Origin: Dichetophora obliterata
Lineage: Eukaryota; Arthropoda; Insecta; Diptera; Sciomyzidae
Length of the DNA stretch: 64,000 bases
Assembly (NCBI GenBank): GCA_963920525.1
Contig: OY986438.1
Coordinates: 184,448,888-184,512,887, forward strand
Direction: 5' to 3'
Under the pieces are notes generated by a model, which saw only the letters and a program-made list of their open reading frames with translations, was not told the origin of the DNA and did no database searches. This document shows, piece after piece, positions 10,471-23,032 of this stretch (within the stretch, counting starts at the first letter, position 1; each line of letters opens with the position of its first letter). Both the position numbers and the translations under genes were made by a program.

Positions 10471-12174
10471 ATGGACAACGAAGAAATTAAAAGATTGCTG
10501 AAGGAAATTGATGAAGGAAATTCAAGCAGAGCAGACTTTTCTTCTGACAGCGATGATTCTTTTCGACCAGATCCAACAGATCAATCTGCAACAGAAGAAG
10601 ACCAGGATTCAAACTCTGGAGAGGATTCGGATGAGGAAATGGCTGTTCCTTATATTGAAAGGAACGATAATCAGGAACCCAGTTCTACAGGTGAGACTCA
10701 AGATTGCGATGTAATTTGGACTAAAGTCAACGGAGTATTTGTTCCTAAAACAATTTTTACCTTCATAACGTTGTAATATATCAAAGTCTATTATTCACCG
10801 ATCGTCCTCAATTCTTCAAATTTTCCACAAGCTATGGCCAAAATCTGTCTTAATATACATTGCTTAGTGCACAAGCGAACGTTTGAATATCCATCGCAGA
10901 TCTACAAAAAATAAACTATGCAAGACCCTACTGGACCCTACTTACGCTGATGAAATAGAAGTTAGTATTGCGTGTATGTTCACAATGTGCTACAACCGAG
11001 TGCGTTGTCTAAAGGATTATTGGTCAACGCACTTATCACTAGGTAACCATGCAGTTTAAAATGCAATAACTCGCGATCGGTTCCTCATGGTTACATCGAG
11101 AATGTATTTCTCTCCACCCGAAAAGCGATCTGAATGTTCTAAAACGTGCTTCATGAATAATTTGGTTGAATGCTTGAAGAAAACATTTCAAACCTGCAGG
11201 CAAGATAGTGTTTACCAGAGCATCGATCAGTCCATGACAAAATTCAAAGGACGAAGTAGACTCAAAGAGTACATGCCTCTAAAACCTGTAAAACGAAGAA
11301 TTAAAACGTGGGTTCGATGTGATGCGCTACCGGATACACATATGATTTCAATATTTACAGTGGAAAATAATTATAGACACTCGAAGGAACATTGGGCGAA
11401 AGAGTAGTAAATAAATTAACTAGCACTATCAAAGAGCAAGATATCAACCTATGTTTCGACCGTTTCTTTATATTTGTGAAGTTATTGGACTCTATTGCAT
11501 ATCCGTCATTTGGAACTATAATGTCCAATCATAAAAACGTTCTCAAATTTGGCTGCAAAGGGGGGAAATAGAATTCGAAGGTTCTTCTGCAGGTCTTTTA
11601 TGCGTGAAATGGCAAGAAACAAAAGAGTTTTTAGTGCTGAGCAGCTGCCATAGCAATGAAATGGATGTCGTCACTAAAACATTGAAGACAGGAGAAAAAT
11701 TCAAGTTCCGTGCCCACAAATAATCAAATTTTAGCGTGAAATAATTGGAGGCGTTGATCTAGCAGGTCAAATGAGTGGGCTCTACGAATACGATCGCAAA
11801 TCAGACAAATGGTGGAAGAAGATATTTTACTGATTGGTAATGATGGCAACAGTCAACGCATGGATCATTCACTCTGAAATAAACCGGAAAAAATGCCATT
11901 CAAAACATTTTTGGTAAATTTGTCAGAAGGCTTGATTGCTCAAGGATTAGAAAAAATGCTGTTCGTAGATCAAACCATCGAGGACGTCAGTCGGTTAGAG
12001 AAGTATGATCAAGAAATTTGCCAATCGAGGGCACTTCTCGACGCCGATGTGTACATTATGCGAAGGCTAAAAGCAAATTCGCACCAAAACAATATGCAAG
12101 GAATTCCATTATGCAAACATTGTTTTGCACCGTACCACACTTGGTATATGTATTTATTCATAACTTATATAATA
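10471..12174 (+). pseudogene. piggyBac-family transposase (degenerate)
   Basis: The piece at 10,471-10,776 is an acidic Ser/Glu/Asp-rich N-terminus (SRADFSSDSDDSFRPDP), as in many piggyBac transposases. The piece at 11,087-11,407 carries SIDQSMTKFKGRSRLKEYMP and KPVKRRIKTWVRCDA, the conserved block holding one catalytic Asp. The stretch at 11,400-11,560 reads LGERVVNKLTS, then DINLCFDRFF and GTIMSNHKNV. Near 11,745-11,835 comes GGVDLAGQMSGLYEYDRKSD and KWWKKIF, the block with the further catalytic Asp. The C-terminus (11,893-12,177) ends in a worn cysteine-rich domain (CKHCFAPYHTWY). At least five frame changes or stops separate these blocks, so no active enzyme is possible. The family would catalyse cut-and-paste transposition at TTAA. 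The order of the blocks is collinear with the family. Confidence 0.88.
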
Positions 12175-12340
12175 TAATCATAAGTTATCTTATTTTTACT
12201 TACTGAATAAAGTTTATGTTTTTGTTTTTAAAACTAGTCCAATAGGCAATTGTACCACGGAACAACTATATGTATGTTGGTTCCTAAACATTCCTATCGG
12301 AATGGTATATATATGTACCCACGCCCCCCAGCCACACCTA

Positions 12341-12919
12341 TCAAAAATTTCTACTTTTTAATGAATTATGCTACTGAAAAACACCTTTACTAATTCCAAA
12401 ATGTAAAATTTTTATAACGTCATCACCTGACTTGCGTCCTTAATGATAAAATAAAAATATTTCTGTTTATAGTATTCTCAGTCCCATTTTGAGAATTAGA
12501 AATGGACTTGAAGAATATTTTGCAATCAAATTTAATGAGATCCAACCAAAATAATTACAGATTTTTTTTTATTTCTGGTAGAGGATCTTCTACGTGTTTC
12601 AGCGCTTTAAAAGTTAACGTCGGGAATTTTATTTAATTAGTTTTTTAGTTTCCTTCTGTATTGTAACATTTTCAATATACAGGGTGTTTTACGTTTTTAG
12701 CAAGAGTTCAGTTTTATTGATCTAGAATCTTAACTGCTCACCATAAAACAAAAAATATTATTTTATGTTTTAGAAAAAATATCAAATTTTCAACCAATAT
12801 TCAGTATTCAGTTGTTGTCTAAACATTAAAAAAGTTAGTAAATAGCTAAATGTAGAGTAAATTTAAAAGTTTTATTTAAAAATAATCACTCATATGCTTT
12901 AAAAACACTTTTACAAGAT
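12341..12919. other. AT-rich non-coding stretch
   Basis: No gene seen. ATACAGGGTGTTTTACGT at about 12,678-12,695 resembles motifs often seen at the ends of insect DNA transposons, but no partner end was found. Confidence 0.35.
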
Positions 12920-13445
12920 TCATTATTCATTATACATTATTCATTATTTATTATTCATTATTAATTATTTATTTACCTTTATTTAAAATTACTCACAAGC
13001 ATGCTTAAAAAACCCTTGAATAGTATTATTCATCATTCATTATTCATAATTAATTATTAATTTACCTTTATTTAAAATAACTCACTCGTATGCTTAAAAA
13101 CACTTATACACGATTCGTTATTCATTTTTTATTTTTAAGTATTCATTATTCATTATTTATTATTTATTATTCATTACTCATTATTCATTATTCATTTTTC
13201 ATTATTCACTATTCATTATTCAGTATTCATTATTCATTATTCAGTATTCATTATTCATTATTCATTATTCATTATTCATTTTTCATTATTTTATATTCAT
13301 TATTCATAATTCATTATTCATTATTTATTATTCATTATTCACTCGTATATAATATTCATTCTAAATTCTTCATAATCATAGTTTATTCTGTATTCCTCAT
13401 TATTCATAAATCTCATTATTCACTTGTCATAATTCATTATTTTTA
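12920..13445. repeat. (ATTCATT)n-like simple repeat
   Basis: Runs of ATTCATT/ATTTATT heptamers dominate from 12,920 on, most densely from 13,140 to 13,345, where the unit is nearly perfect. Two interspersed copies of a longer segment (TTTATTTAAAAT...ACTCAC.GTATGCTTAAAAA near 12,975 and 13,065) show that the array also grew in a larger block. The open frame over it (SIHYSLFIIHYS) is an artefact of a 7-base period with few stops. Confidence 0.85.
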
Positions 13446-16436
13446 ATCGCAAATTTATTATTAACAATTTAAATTTTATTATTATTTCTTTATTTGTATA
13501 ATTTTTATCTTGTATTCATTATTCTTTATTCATTTTGCATTAATCGTTATTTATTCTTTTTGCTCATTGTTCATTATATATTTCTTAGTTTCCACTAGCC
13601 ATTATTAAAAGTTGTTTATGCACTATAAATTTTATATTATTAATTTGATATATTTATAAATCAATAAATCTGAGTTCACAAGCAATAATTGCTTAAGTCG
13701 ACTTAAAAAAGAACTGAATTATTGCTGAAGGTGTGTTCTACGCATATATCTTTATAAACACACAAAATAAGGAGCTTCTATTATGACCTTAGCCAAAGTT
13801 TTGATACAAAAACAAAAGGCTCTCTCATATAACTCATTTGGCGATTTAAGATTTCTCGAAACTTTGAAATCAGACTTAAGCTGTTATCGTTTATCAACGT
13901 AGATTTTTATATTATTTATTGGTAAAATAACTGAGAAAGAAAAATAAATCTCAAACATAATTTTAAACATATGCAATTTTTTTTTTTTTTTAGAAAAAAT
14001 AAAATTTGCTTTTGTTAAAATACTTTAATAAGAAGTCATAAAAGGGCAAAAAACAACAAAAACCTTAATAGCACATTTTGTGCTAAAACGCCAAACAGCT
14101 TTAACTTTGACACATTGTGGGTAAGCTCATTTTTCTCCTCTGTTATATGTTCTTGTAATGTTTCCTTTGCAAATTACTGACTTTAATTACAGCTCCTGTT
14201 ATACCACATTTTTCCAACCCAAGGCAAGAATAAATAACATAAAGTGGACAAGGACACGGAAAATAAAAATGTTGTTTATAAAAACGAGAGCGCACATAAT
14301 AAGCACTTGACCAAATGGTCATCATAAAAACCAAATTATAGCAACGACATCTGAAAATCTACAACATTTTCTGATTGCTCCCTGAGGTAAACAACTTCAA
14401 CAGGAACTGCTACGAGAAGTAACAAGAGCTTGTAGAATTTCAAATCTACTACATTGCTTTGTTCTTTTCTTTATTAAAGGTCTCTTTCTTCTGTTCCAAG
14501 CATTATTTATACACTTTATAGCAGCAGTAAGGTTTTTGATGTTACAAGTGAGTCCTGTCACAGTCGTAAAGATAAAAATACCGCTGTTTACTTTTTTCGA
14601 GAGGACTCTAGGTCTTAAATTTATCTATTTGTTGGTCTCCTTGTTCCGTTGAGATGTTTCAGTACACTCAGCCCATCTGTCAGCCAATAAAAATGTCAAA
14701 AATACTGAAGAAAAATGGCAGAGCAATCTGTTAGGCCGCATCATGTTGACCATTGCGTTGACTTTGATGGCTGGTGTGGACAAAGCACAAAATTTATTGG
14801 CATTTTGTTCATCGTTTTCTCTTTCCTGCTCATTTTTCACTTTGCTTTACGTTGTGTAGCCTTAACATTTTATTAAATTCCTGCCTGTTTGTCACATTAT
14901 TTTATATGAAAAAGTTCACCGCTGCGTATGAGTAATTAAATTTATTTCGAGTGATGGTTGTCATCACGACGTATGGACAGTTTTAAATTATTTAAAGACG
15001 TAATTACTCAAACATATGTGTTGGTGTGTGTCGTCTTATTTGGATGTATTCTTCATTGTATTTAAAAAGTGATTGGCTTTAAGATGTTGTTATATTTATG
15101 TGCTGGAATGTGTTGACAGGGCGTATGAGTGCTCATAAATATTTGTAAATGTTTTTATACTTTTCACTTTAAAAAAAATTACAGACAATTTCTTGCAATT
15201 TTTACTCAGCTTTAGTAAATAAAAAGCGCATACCGGTACATAAACATTCATTTATGCTGTTAAAAATTACAGGTTGAACAGCCAAAGCATCACGTACAAA
15301 AGTTAACCTTTCTTTGTTGCTTCTTTTTCTTTTATTTTGAAGTACCTACCAAATATGCGATAGGTATAAAAAGCACTCAAGTAGTACTCAAACAGCACAA
15401 CAATTGACGACATTTTAAAATTTTACAACATAAAAAAGATATTCAAGATTATGACGCTAGTTATTTCAGGCACGTGACATTCGCAAAGAAAATAAAAAAA
15501 GAAAATTTCAAGCAAACAAAAAAATAGGCAGAATGATTGACAATCCTAACCCTCAACACCAACAGGAAACGCTCAACTTTAATTCCTAATAATTCTGAAT
15601 AATAATAAAAATAAGAAAATCGTTTAAATAGACAATATTATAGAAGCAAAAATTCCGTTGTATTAAGTTGCGTTAACAGTCTGAGTTTTTGTTCTCTCAC
15701 TGATTGCGATACAGATTCACTGTGTTGGCTTGATCCGTGATAGGATTTTGTCTTTTAATCTTCTATCAGGGGTGAAGACTGGGATAAGCCAACTTAGCTA
15801 AGATAAGCAAAAAATTAACAAATAAGCGTGTTTTTAGTAAGAATTACCTTTTAAAGTGGTGTATCTCCACTTTAGGTACCTATTACTATGAGCTAATGCA
15901 GCTTATATACATTTTCTGTTGACATTCAGATTTTTTCACATGACATGCTTTTTGCTTTTTATTTACATAAATATTAAAATGTTTAAATGTGCTAAAGGCA
16001 ATATTTCATTCATTTTTTGTATTATCGTGGTAAAGTGTTGGAAATACTTATAATGTTGTATTTGATGATAAAACGAAAGATAGATTAACATTAATCTTGA
16101 TTGGTCTAATTGAAGTTAGAATAATTTTCTTAAAAAAAAAAATAATTTTATTATCTTAACGGCAACTTTGGATGTGGCACCATTACGCCTCTTGTTTTTA
16201 ATTGTAAACTGATAAAACAACGGCTATAATCAAAATTACGATTGATTCTTCAACCTCATGGCAAAAATTTAAAAATCAATTTAATGCTTTTAAAAAAAGT
16301 GTATAAAGTTCCTTCGGAATAACTTTGAATTGCATGACTTGAGTTACTTTGGTGACTTCTTAGGCACTTCTAAAACTTTTTGGTTGTCGTATGCATAGCA
16401 GTGCAATTCACGCACTAAGTTTATAATGTTAAAGTG
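13446..16436. other. Non-coding stretch
   Basis: About 3 kb without a recognisable gene or element. Small open frames (for example minus strand 14,625-14,840) show no domain. Poly-T at 13,978-13,992 only. Confidence 0.4.
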
Positions 16437-17673
16437 CATAAAATCGAAGGCAAAGAAAAAAAACACAAAACCAAAACAACAAAAAAACCAAACACAAACC
16501 AAGACTTAACTCTCAAAAACCATAATAACCGAAACCATAATCTAAGCCATAAACAAAAGAAACCACAAAAGCAAAAATAAACTAACACAAACGAAAAACA
16601 AGCGAAAAAACAAAAACAAAACCCCAACCTAAACAAAAGCCAAGACAAAGTCCAAGAAAAAGACAAAGTCCAAGACAAAGACAAAACAAAGACCAAGACC
16701 AATACTAATACCAACACCAATACCAATACCAACACCAACACCAACACCAACACCAACACCAACACCAATACCAAGACCAAGCCCAAGACCAAGATCAATA
16801 TCAAGATCAAGAGTAAGACCAAGATCAACACCAAAACGAAAACCAAAACAAAAATCAAGACCCAGGTCAAGACGAAGACGAAGACGAAAACCAAGACCAA
16901 CACCAAAACCAAAACCAAAACCAGCACCAACACTAACACCAACACCAACACCAACACCAACACTAACACTCACTCCTACACCAACACCAACACCAACACC
17001 CAGACCAAGACCAAAACAAAAACAGAAACCAAAACAAAAATAAAAACCAAACCTAAACCAAAACCAAAAACAAAACCAATAAAAGACAAAAACACCCCAA
17101 AGCCAAAAACAAAACCAAACCGAAAACAAAAATAACAAGCGAACCAACAACAACAAAAAGCAAAAACAAAACCTATACGTAAACATACACCAAAGCACAA
17201 AAACAAAACCGAAAAAATAAATATAAAATCAAAACAAAAAAAAAACAAAGAAAAAACAAAAAAAAACCAAAACCAAAGAAAACCAAAACCTAAGCCAAAA
17301 CAAAAAACCAAGACCAAAACAAAAACCAAAACCAAAATCAAAATCAAAATCAAAATCAAAATAAAATCAAAACCAAAACCAAACCTAAAACAAAAACCAA
17401 AACCAAAACAAAAAAACCCAAAAGCAGAACCAAATCCAAAGCAAAATTAAAACGAACACCAAAGTAAAAAGCAACAAAAAAAATAAAACCAAAACAAGCA
17501 AAAAAAACGAAAACGAAAATAAAATAAAACAAAAAACCTAATCCAAAGTCAAAGCCAAAACCAAAAATAACAAGCAAACCAAAAACAACAACAACAAAAA
17601 CCAAAAACAAAACCTCTACGTAAAAATAAACCAAAGCAAAAACCGAAACCAAAACAAAAATCAAAACCATAAT
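16437..17673. repeat. Degenerate A/C-rich simple-sequence zone (left flank of the hexamer array)
   Basis: The plus strand is made almost entirely of A and C, in variants of ACCAAA, AACCAAAACC, ACACCA and CAAGAC. Local purer patches occur, such as (ACACCA)n at 16,725-16,770 and 16,930-17,000. It grades into the perfect hexamer array to the right. Long open frames on the minus strand (LVLVLV, GVGVGV) are artefacts of this composition. Confidence 0.85.
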
Positions 17674-19384
17674 CAAAACTAAAACTAAAACTAAAACTAA
17701 AACTAAAACTAAAACTAAAACTAAAACTAAAACTAAAACTAAAACTAAAACTAAAACTAAAACTAAAACTAAAACTAAAACTAAAACTAAAACTAAAACT
17801 AAAACTAAAACTAAAACTAAAACTAAAACTAAAACTAAAACTAAAACTAAAACTAAAACTAAAACTAAAACTAAAACTAAAACTAAAACTAAAACTAAAA
17901 CTAAAACTAAAACTAAAACTAAAACTAAAACTAAAACTAAAACTAAAACTAAAACTAAAACTAAAACTAAAACTAAAACTAAAACTAAAACTAAAACTAA
18001 AACTAAAACTAAAACTAAAACTAAAACTAAAACTAAAACTAAAACTAAAACTAAAACTAAAACTAAAACTAAAACTAAAACTAAAACTAAAACTAAAACT
18101 AAAACTAAAACTAAAACTAAAACTAAAACTAAAACTAAAACTAAAACTAAAACTAAAACTAAAACTAAAACTAAAACTAAAACTAAAACTAAAACTAAAA
18201 CTAAAACTAAAACTAAAACTAAAACTAAAACTAAAACTAAAACTAAAACTAAAACTAAAACTAAAACTAAAACTAAAACTAAAACTAAAACTAAAACTAA
18301 AACTAAAACTAAAACTAAAACTAAAACTAAAACTAAAACTAAAACTAAAACTAAAACTAAAACTAAAACTAAAACTAAAACTAAAACTAAAACTAAAACT
18401 AAAACTAAAACTAAAACTAAAACTAAAACTAAAACTAAAACTAAAACTAAAACTAAAACTAAAACTAAAACTAAAACTAAAACTAAAACTAAAACTAAAA
18501 CTAAAACTAAAACTAAAACTAAAACTAAAACAAAAACTAAAACTAAAACTAAAACTAAAACTAAAACTAAAACTAAAACTAAAACTAAAACTAAAACTAA
18601 AACTAAAACTAAAACTAAAACTAAAACTAAAACTAAAACTAAAACTAAAACTAAAACTAAAACTAAAACTAAAACTAAAACTAAAACTAAAACTAAAACT
18701 AAAACTAAAACTAAAACTAAAACTAAAACTAAAACTAAAACTAAAACTAAAACTAAAACTAAAACTAAAACTAAAACTAAAACTAAAACTAAAACTAAAA
18801 CTAAAACTAAAACTAAAACTAAAACTAAAACTAAAACTAAAACTAAAACTAAAACTAAAACTAAAACTAAAACTAAAACTAAAACTAAAACTAAAACTAA
18901 AACTAAAACTAAAACTAAAACTAAAACTAAAACTAAAACTAAAACTAAAACTAAAACTAAAACTAAAACTAAAACTAAAACTAAAACTAAAACTAAAACT
19001 AAAACTAAAACTAAAACTAAAACTAAAACTAAAACTAAAACTAAAACTAAAACTAAAACTAAAACTAAAACTAAAACTAAAACTAAAACTAAAACTAAAA
19101 CTAAAACTAAAACTAAAACTAAAACTAAAACTAAAACTAAAACTAAAACTAAAACTAAAACTAAAACTAAAACTAAAACTAAAACTAAAACTAAAACTAA
19201 AACTAAAACTAAAACTAAAACTAAAACTAAAACTAAAACTAAAACTAAAACTAAAACTAAAACTAAAACTAAAACTAAAACTAAAACTAAAACTAAAACT
19301 AAAACTAAAACTAAAACTAAAACTAAAACTAAAACTAAAACTAAAACTAAAACTAAAACTAAAACTAAAACTAAAACTAAAACT
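17674..19384. repeat. (CTAAAA)n hexamer array, about 285 units
   Basis: A 1.7-kb run of the hexamer AAAACT (TTTTAG on the other strand). Only one substitution is visible: T to A at 18,532, splitting the run into blocks of about 143 and 141 units. The minus strand is stop-free in two frames (poly Leu-Val and poly Phe-Ser, 690 and 672 codons), which is expected from the period of six and does not indicate a gene. Confidence 0.97.
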
Positions 19385-19566
19385 AGAACTAAAACCAAGA
19401 CCAAAACCAAAGCAAAAACAGAAACCAAAACCTAAACCAAAACCAAAACTTGAACAAAATAAAACAAAACAAAACAAATCCAAACCAAAAACAACAAAAA
19501 AAACACAAACCAACAGCAAAACAAAAACAACAAAAAAAAAACAAAAAAAAATCAAAACCAAGAACA
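19385..19566. repeat. Degenerate A/C-rich right flank of the hexamer array
   Basis: The same A/C-only composition as the left flank (ACCAAA, AACAAA variants), fading out at about 19,566. Confidence 0.8.
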
Positions 19567-19591
19567 AAGGTTATAAGAGTCTAAAGTGGGA

Positions 19592-20244
19592 CCTCTTCTA
19601 ATGTGGGACTCGAACTTTCCTCCGATATTTTCCACAGGCATCACCAATGTTTTGAAATTGGCAGTGTAGCTTCGATGTACAATCACTTTTCATGTGGATT
19701 TGGAGGCAAAATACGCGTTATTTATAGTGAACGCCAAACATAGTGAAAAAATTTCAGAAAAAAGTTTTTTCATTATTTTTGGCAGTGATTATTTTGTCAT
19801 TATTTTTTGAGCTATAAAAACGGTGAATATATTAATTAATTTTTTTTTTTCATTTTTCTTTAGGATTTCAGTTCAAATGCAGTGAAAAAATTAATTTCTG
19901 ATGCTTTGTTAAAACGTCCATAAATTTATAATGTGGGACTTCACGCCCACTGCGCGTGCATACAACATATCGAAGGCCAGTTTTGTCAGATATCTGGAAA
20001 AGGTGAACGCGACATTTGAGGATATTTCGAAAATGAATGATGAAGGATTTATGGATTTCGTTAGTGACTTGGATTAAGAAGTAAAACTAAGTGAATCTGA
20101 AGAGTTATGTCAATTATATTCATGGTAAAGGTAAACTGAATAAATAAAAATTCATAATTTGTGATTATCACGTCAATGACTTGACGCTTTCTGTGGTTTT
20201 ATTGAATGTATGATAAAGTCTCACATTAGAAAAGCTCGAATACT
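19592..20244 (+). mobile_element. Small DNA-transposon remnant with inverted ends
   Basis: CTTCTAATGTGGGACTCGAA (19,594 on) is mirrored at 20,218-20,244, where the minus strand reads TTCGAGCTTTTCTAATGTGAGAC. The order of the CTAATGTG and TCGA parts differs, so the match is partial. The ends enclose a short coding fragment. No target duplication could be confirmed and the exact limits are approximate. Confidence 0.4.
19931..20077 (+). pseudogene. Short ORF with a helix-turn-helix-like segment, possible transposase fragment
   Basis: An ATG-started frame of 48 residues. Its N-terminal part, ARAYNISKASFVRYLEKV, resembles the psq-type helix-turn-helix of pogo/Tigger-like transposases, in which a YxIpxSTLxRyl pattern recognises the element ends. 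The C-terminal part is acidic (MNDEGFMDFVSDLD) and ends at a stop. TTTTTCTTTAG lies about 70 bases upstream and would serve as a splice acceptor. It lies inside the small inverted-repeat element, which supports a mobile origin. The resemblance is short, and it could equally be a chance ORF. No catalytic domain is visible nearby. Confidence 0.35.
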
Positions 20245-20249
20245 AGTAC

Positions 20250-23026
20250 GAGATGAAAAAGTGTTCATCTCTTAAGTCTAGCCACGAATCAAGCCATTTT
20301 TTTGTGTAATATTTTTGACCTAATCACTAGTTATCACCTGTCTAACAAATAATGTCAAATCAAATAAGTTAAAGCTACACTAAACTCAGAGAACAAAAGA
20401 AAAAAACCCAAATATTAGAGCACTAGAAAAGTTCAGTTCAATCGGCTCCTTCAAGGACTCCTTAACTTAGTTCTCTGTGCATTAGTTAGTACTTGCTTAA
20501 TACGTGCTTCTATCTACTCAAAAGTAAGCATCACATGACAGATGTTCTTTGTGCAACCGACAGGTCAGGCATAAAAGTGCATAATGCACAAATTGAATTG
20601 AACACGTTTGTTTGTCTGTTTGTGGTGAAGCACTAGGAAAAGAAAGCACACAAAAAATAAAAGAAGCATTCACTTGATTGCCAGAGGTAAAATAAAAGAA
20701 ACGAAAATAGAATTCCTTGCAAAAGTCACGGCCGTAGCACGGTGACAGGATATAATTTCGAGAACATACAAAGCAGGAAGTCATGCATGTCGCTGACACA
20801 ACTTGAACACAAAATTGTAGCCAAACTCGTTTAAGCTTAAAAAAAATTATGAAAATAAGAGCACACCAATTGGAACATAAAAATTAATGAACGAAAGATT
20901 TTCTTTATATTTCCGTTTCCGCTTAACTTTTACTAAACAAAGCTAAAATCTGACACAAATGAGGCTCTTCAGAGCAACTGTCTGCGCTCGAGTGTGCGTG
21001 CGTGTGTGTGTGTGTGCTTGAAATTCTCAAACATGCGACAATGAAATTTTATATTTTATAGCTGCCAATAATGAGCTTCCTTCGCTCCTCGAAGCCAATA
21101 ACAGCCAAGGCTCGCTGCGGATGACAGTAAGTGTTGCCAACATTTATGTTCACATTGAAAAAAGCTGTAACTACAACAACAACAAAACAACAACAACAAT
21201 GATCAGAGTTTAATACCATTCACCGCCAACACACAAGCGGATATTTAGTCCTGTCAGAGCAGCAAATATGCTTGTCTGCCATCCAGCTTTTATTAAATTT
21301 CAAAGCAACCAGCCAAGCGCGTTAAGTATCAAAAGCACCAGCTAGCGATTGGCACACATTGGAACGCGTTCATATCACAGTGTCAATTCAAGGTGTGCAT
21401 CTCAGTTTAGGTGTGCGCGTGTTTGTCTGCTTGAATTTAGCTACATATGTATGTGCGCTCTGCGGTATCTCCTGCTTTATTGAGGTGCTTTAATGGGTCC
21501 TTGAAGCTGTTCAGTGTGAAAAATTGACTTGTGTCAATCGAAGCATAACAAGCAGCAGGATCAGACTGTCAATTTATGTGTGTGTGCGTGTGTGTGCATA
21601 TACTCATGTATGTGAGCATGTGAATGCTTGTTTAAACTGGCTTGCTGCTTTTTCATTTTGTTTGTTCAGGTAAGCGTTGCCAGCTTTGCTCAAAGTTGCC
21701 TAAGCTCGATGGATGGATCATGTTTTTTTGGTGTTGCTATTTACATATTTTTTATCTCCCTCTCTTCAGTTACCTGTTTATGTCTACCATAATTTATTGC
21801 AATTTATTATTAGCCAATTTCATTTCGTGATCAAGCAATCAATCATATTTATGGCACATTTTCATATATGAGATGCTGTCATATTCATTTTTTCAAATCT
21901 TTCGTCTTATGCACAAATAACTTTGAAGCCTAAGCTCGAACTCATGCATATTTAATGGGGATAGCATCAGATGAAGCACACACACACATACGCATACTTT
22001 AGTTTGTTACACATATTTAATAAACGTTATGTTAAGGCAAGGGAATGACTTTCATTATTAATCGCTTACTTACTTGGAAAAATAGCAGAGCTTTAACTAA
22101 GCTTTTTCAATATGGCATAAAGAGGACTCACCTGAAAAAATGAAAGAAAAAACTGTGGTTTATTAAACATAACAATATTTTAGCTTAACTTTAGCAGGTA
22201 TGTTTTTAATATATACATATAACGAAACGTAACAGTAACAATTCTACATCAAAGGCAATGAATTATTTTCCTAAAAATTTGTTGACAAACAACAAACCTT
22301 AGAAGAGCATGAAGTTAGCACCGCACTTTTTGACTTTTAACTTATAGACAGATGTGCTGCAATGTGTCCAACGTGTAGTATCATGTGCCGCATTAAAACT
22401 AATATACATTTTAACCTTATTTATTTTACATAAAAACTAGCTCAGCACTTAGTTTTTGCAACAATCGGATTTTGTGCTGTGATGTGCTCATTTTGTTTTA
22501 TTATGTACCGAGAGAGATTATATATTTTAAAGTATCACTTTATTTTTCTTTTTTTTTTTCTAAAATTTGAAAATTGTGCTGTGATATAGTCAATACTTTA
22601 AAGTATAACAGAGAATTAAAAAAATTAGTATCTTGGGACTTTTTTTAAAATGTGAGGATGTCAGCTTTGTCTTTTTGTCACTAAACAAAGTAAGCTTTGC
22701 TGTATCCTTCCGAGGTTTAGGTCGAAACGTGCTAAAGATATGATTGTATGCGTCTCTAAAAATTTTTTTTACAGTGAAATATCAAAATGAAAAATTTTGA
22801 TTTTGAAGTGAAATATCAAATTTTGAAACTGTCTGCAACTTATTTTTAAAAATAAGTAAATTTTAGGATAGATTTAAAAATATATTAAAACATAAACAGT
22901 TTTTTCCGTAATCTGTTTTTAATAAATAACATTATTTTAGCTTAGCTTTTATGAGCCTGTAAGCTAAATCATAAGATAAAATGAAATGAGCCTTAAAAAC
23001 AGAGTTTTTTTGCAGTGTGGCACTTA
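20250..23026. other. Non-coding stretch with TG simple repeats
   Basis: No gene recognised. Simple repeats: TG/CG-TG at 20,993-21,018 and about 21,575-21,600, CAA at 21,175-21,200, CA at 21,978-21,990. A weak direct repeat (TATTTTAGCTTAACTTTA at about 22,176; TATTTTAGCTTAGCTTTTAT at about 22,933) may bracket a decayed insertion. Confidence 0.45.
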
Positions 23027-23032
23027 AAGCTT

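Larger units (their letters stand above)
10063..12340 (+). mobile_element. Decayed piggyBac-type transposon
   Basis: The left end is TTAA (10,059-10,062) followed by CCCTTTCGGGACGCACGG, the TTAA/CCC arrangement typical of piggyBac ends. Next comes a 16-bp perfect palindrome. The interior codes for a piggyBac transposase with many stops and frameshifts. The right end is worn: GGTATATATATGTACC at 12,304-12,319 matches the left palindrome with three transitions and is followed by ACGCCCCCC, which resembles the mirrored TIR. The exact right boundary is uncertain (12,320-12,460). Confidence 0.75.

Noticed and set aside
13090..13446. 118-codon frame of SIHYSLFI repeats
   Set aside because: It is a by-product of the ATTCATT heptamer repeat.
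16421..17359. Three overlapping minus-strand frames with Val/Gly/Phe/Leu repeats
   Set aside because: They cover the degenerate A/C-rich zone and have no domain; composition explains them.
17356..19567. Two overlapping minus-strand open frames of 690 and 672 codons (poly Leu-Val and poly Phe-Ser)
   Set aside because: They are produced by a hexamer repeat that has no stop in these frames; there is no non-repetitive domain, and the A/C-rich flanks give similar frames.
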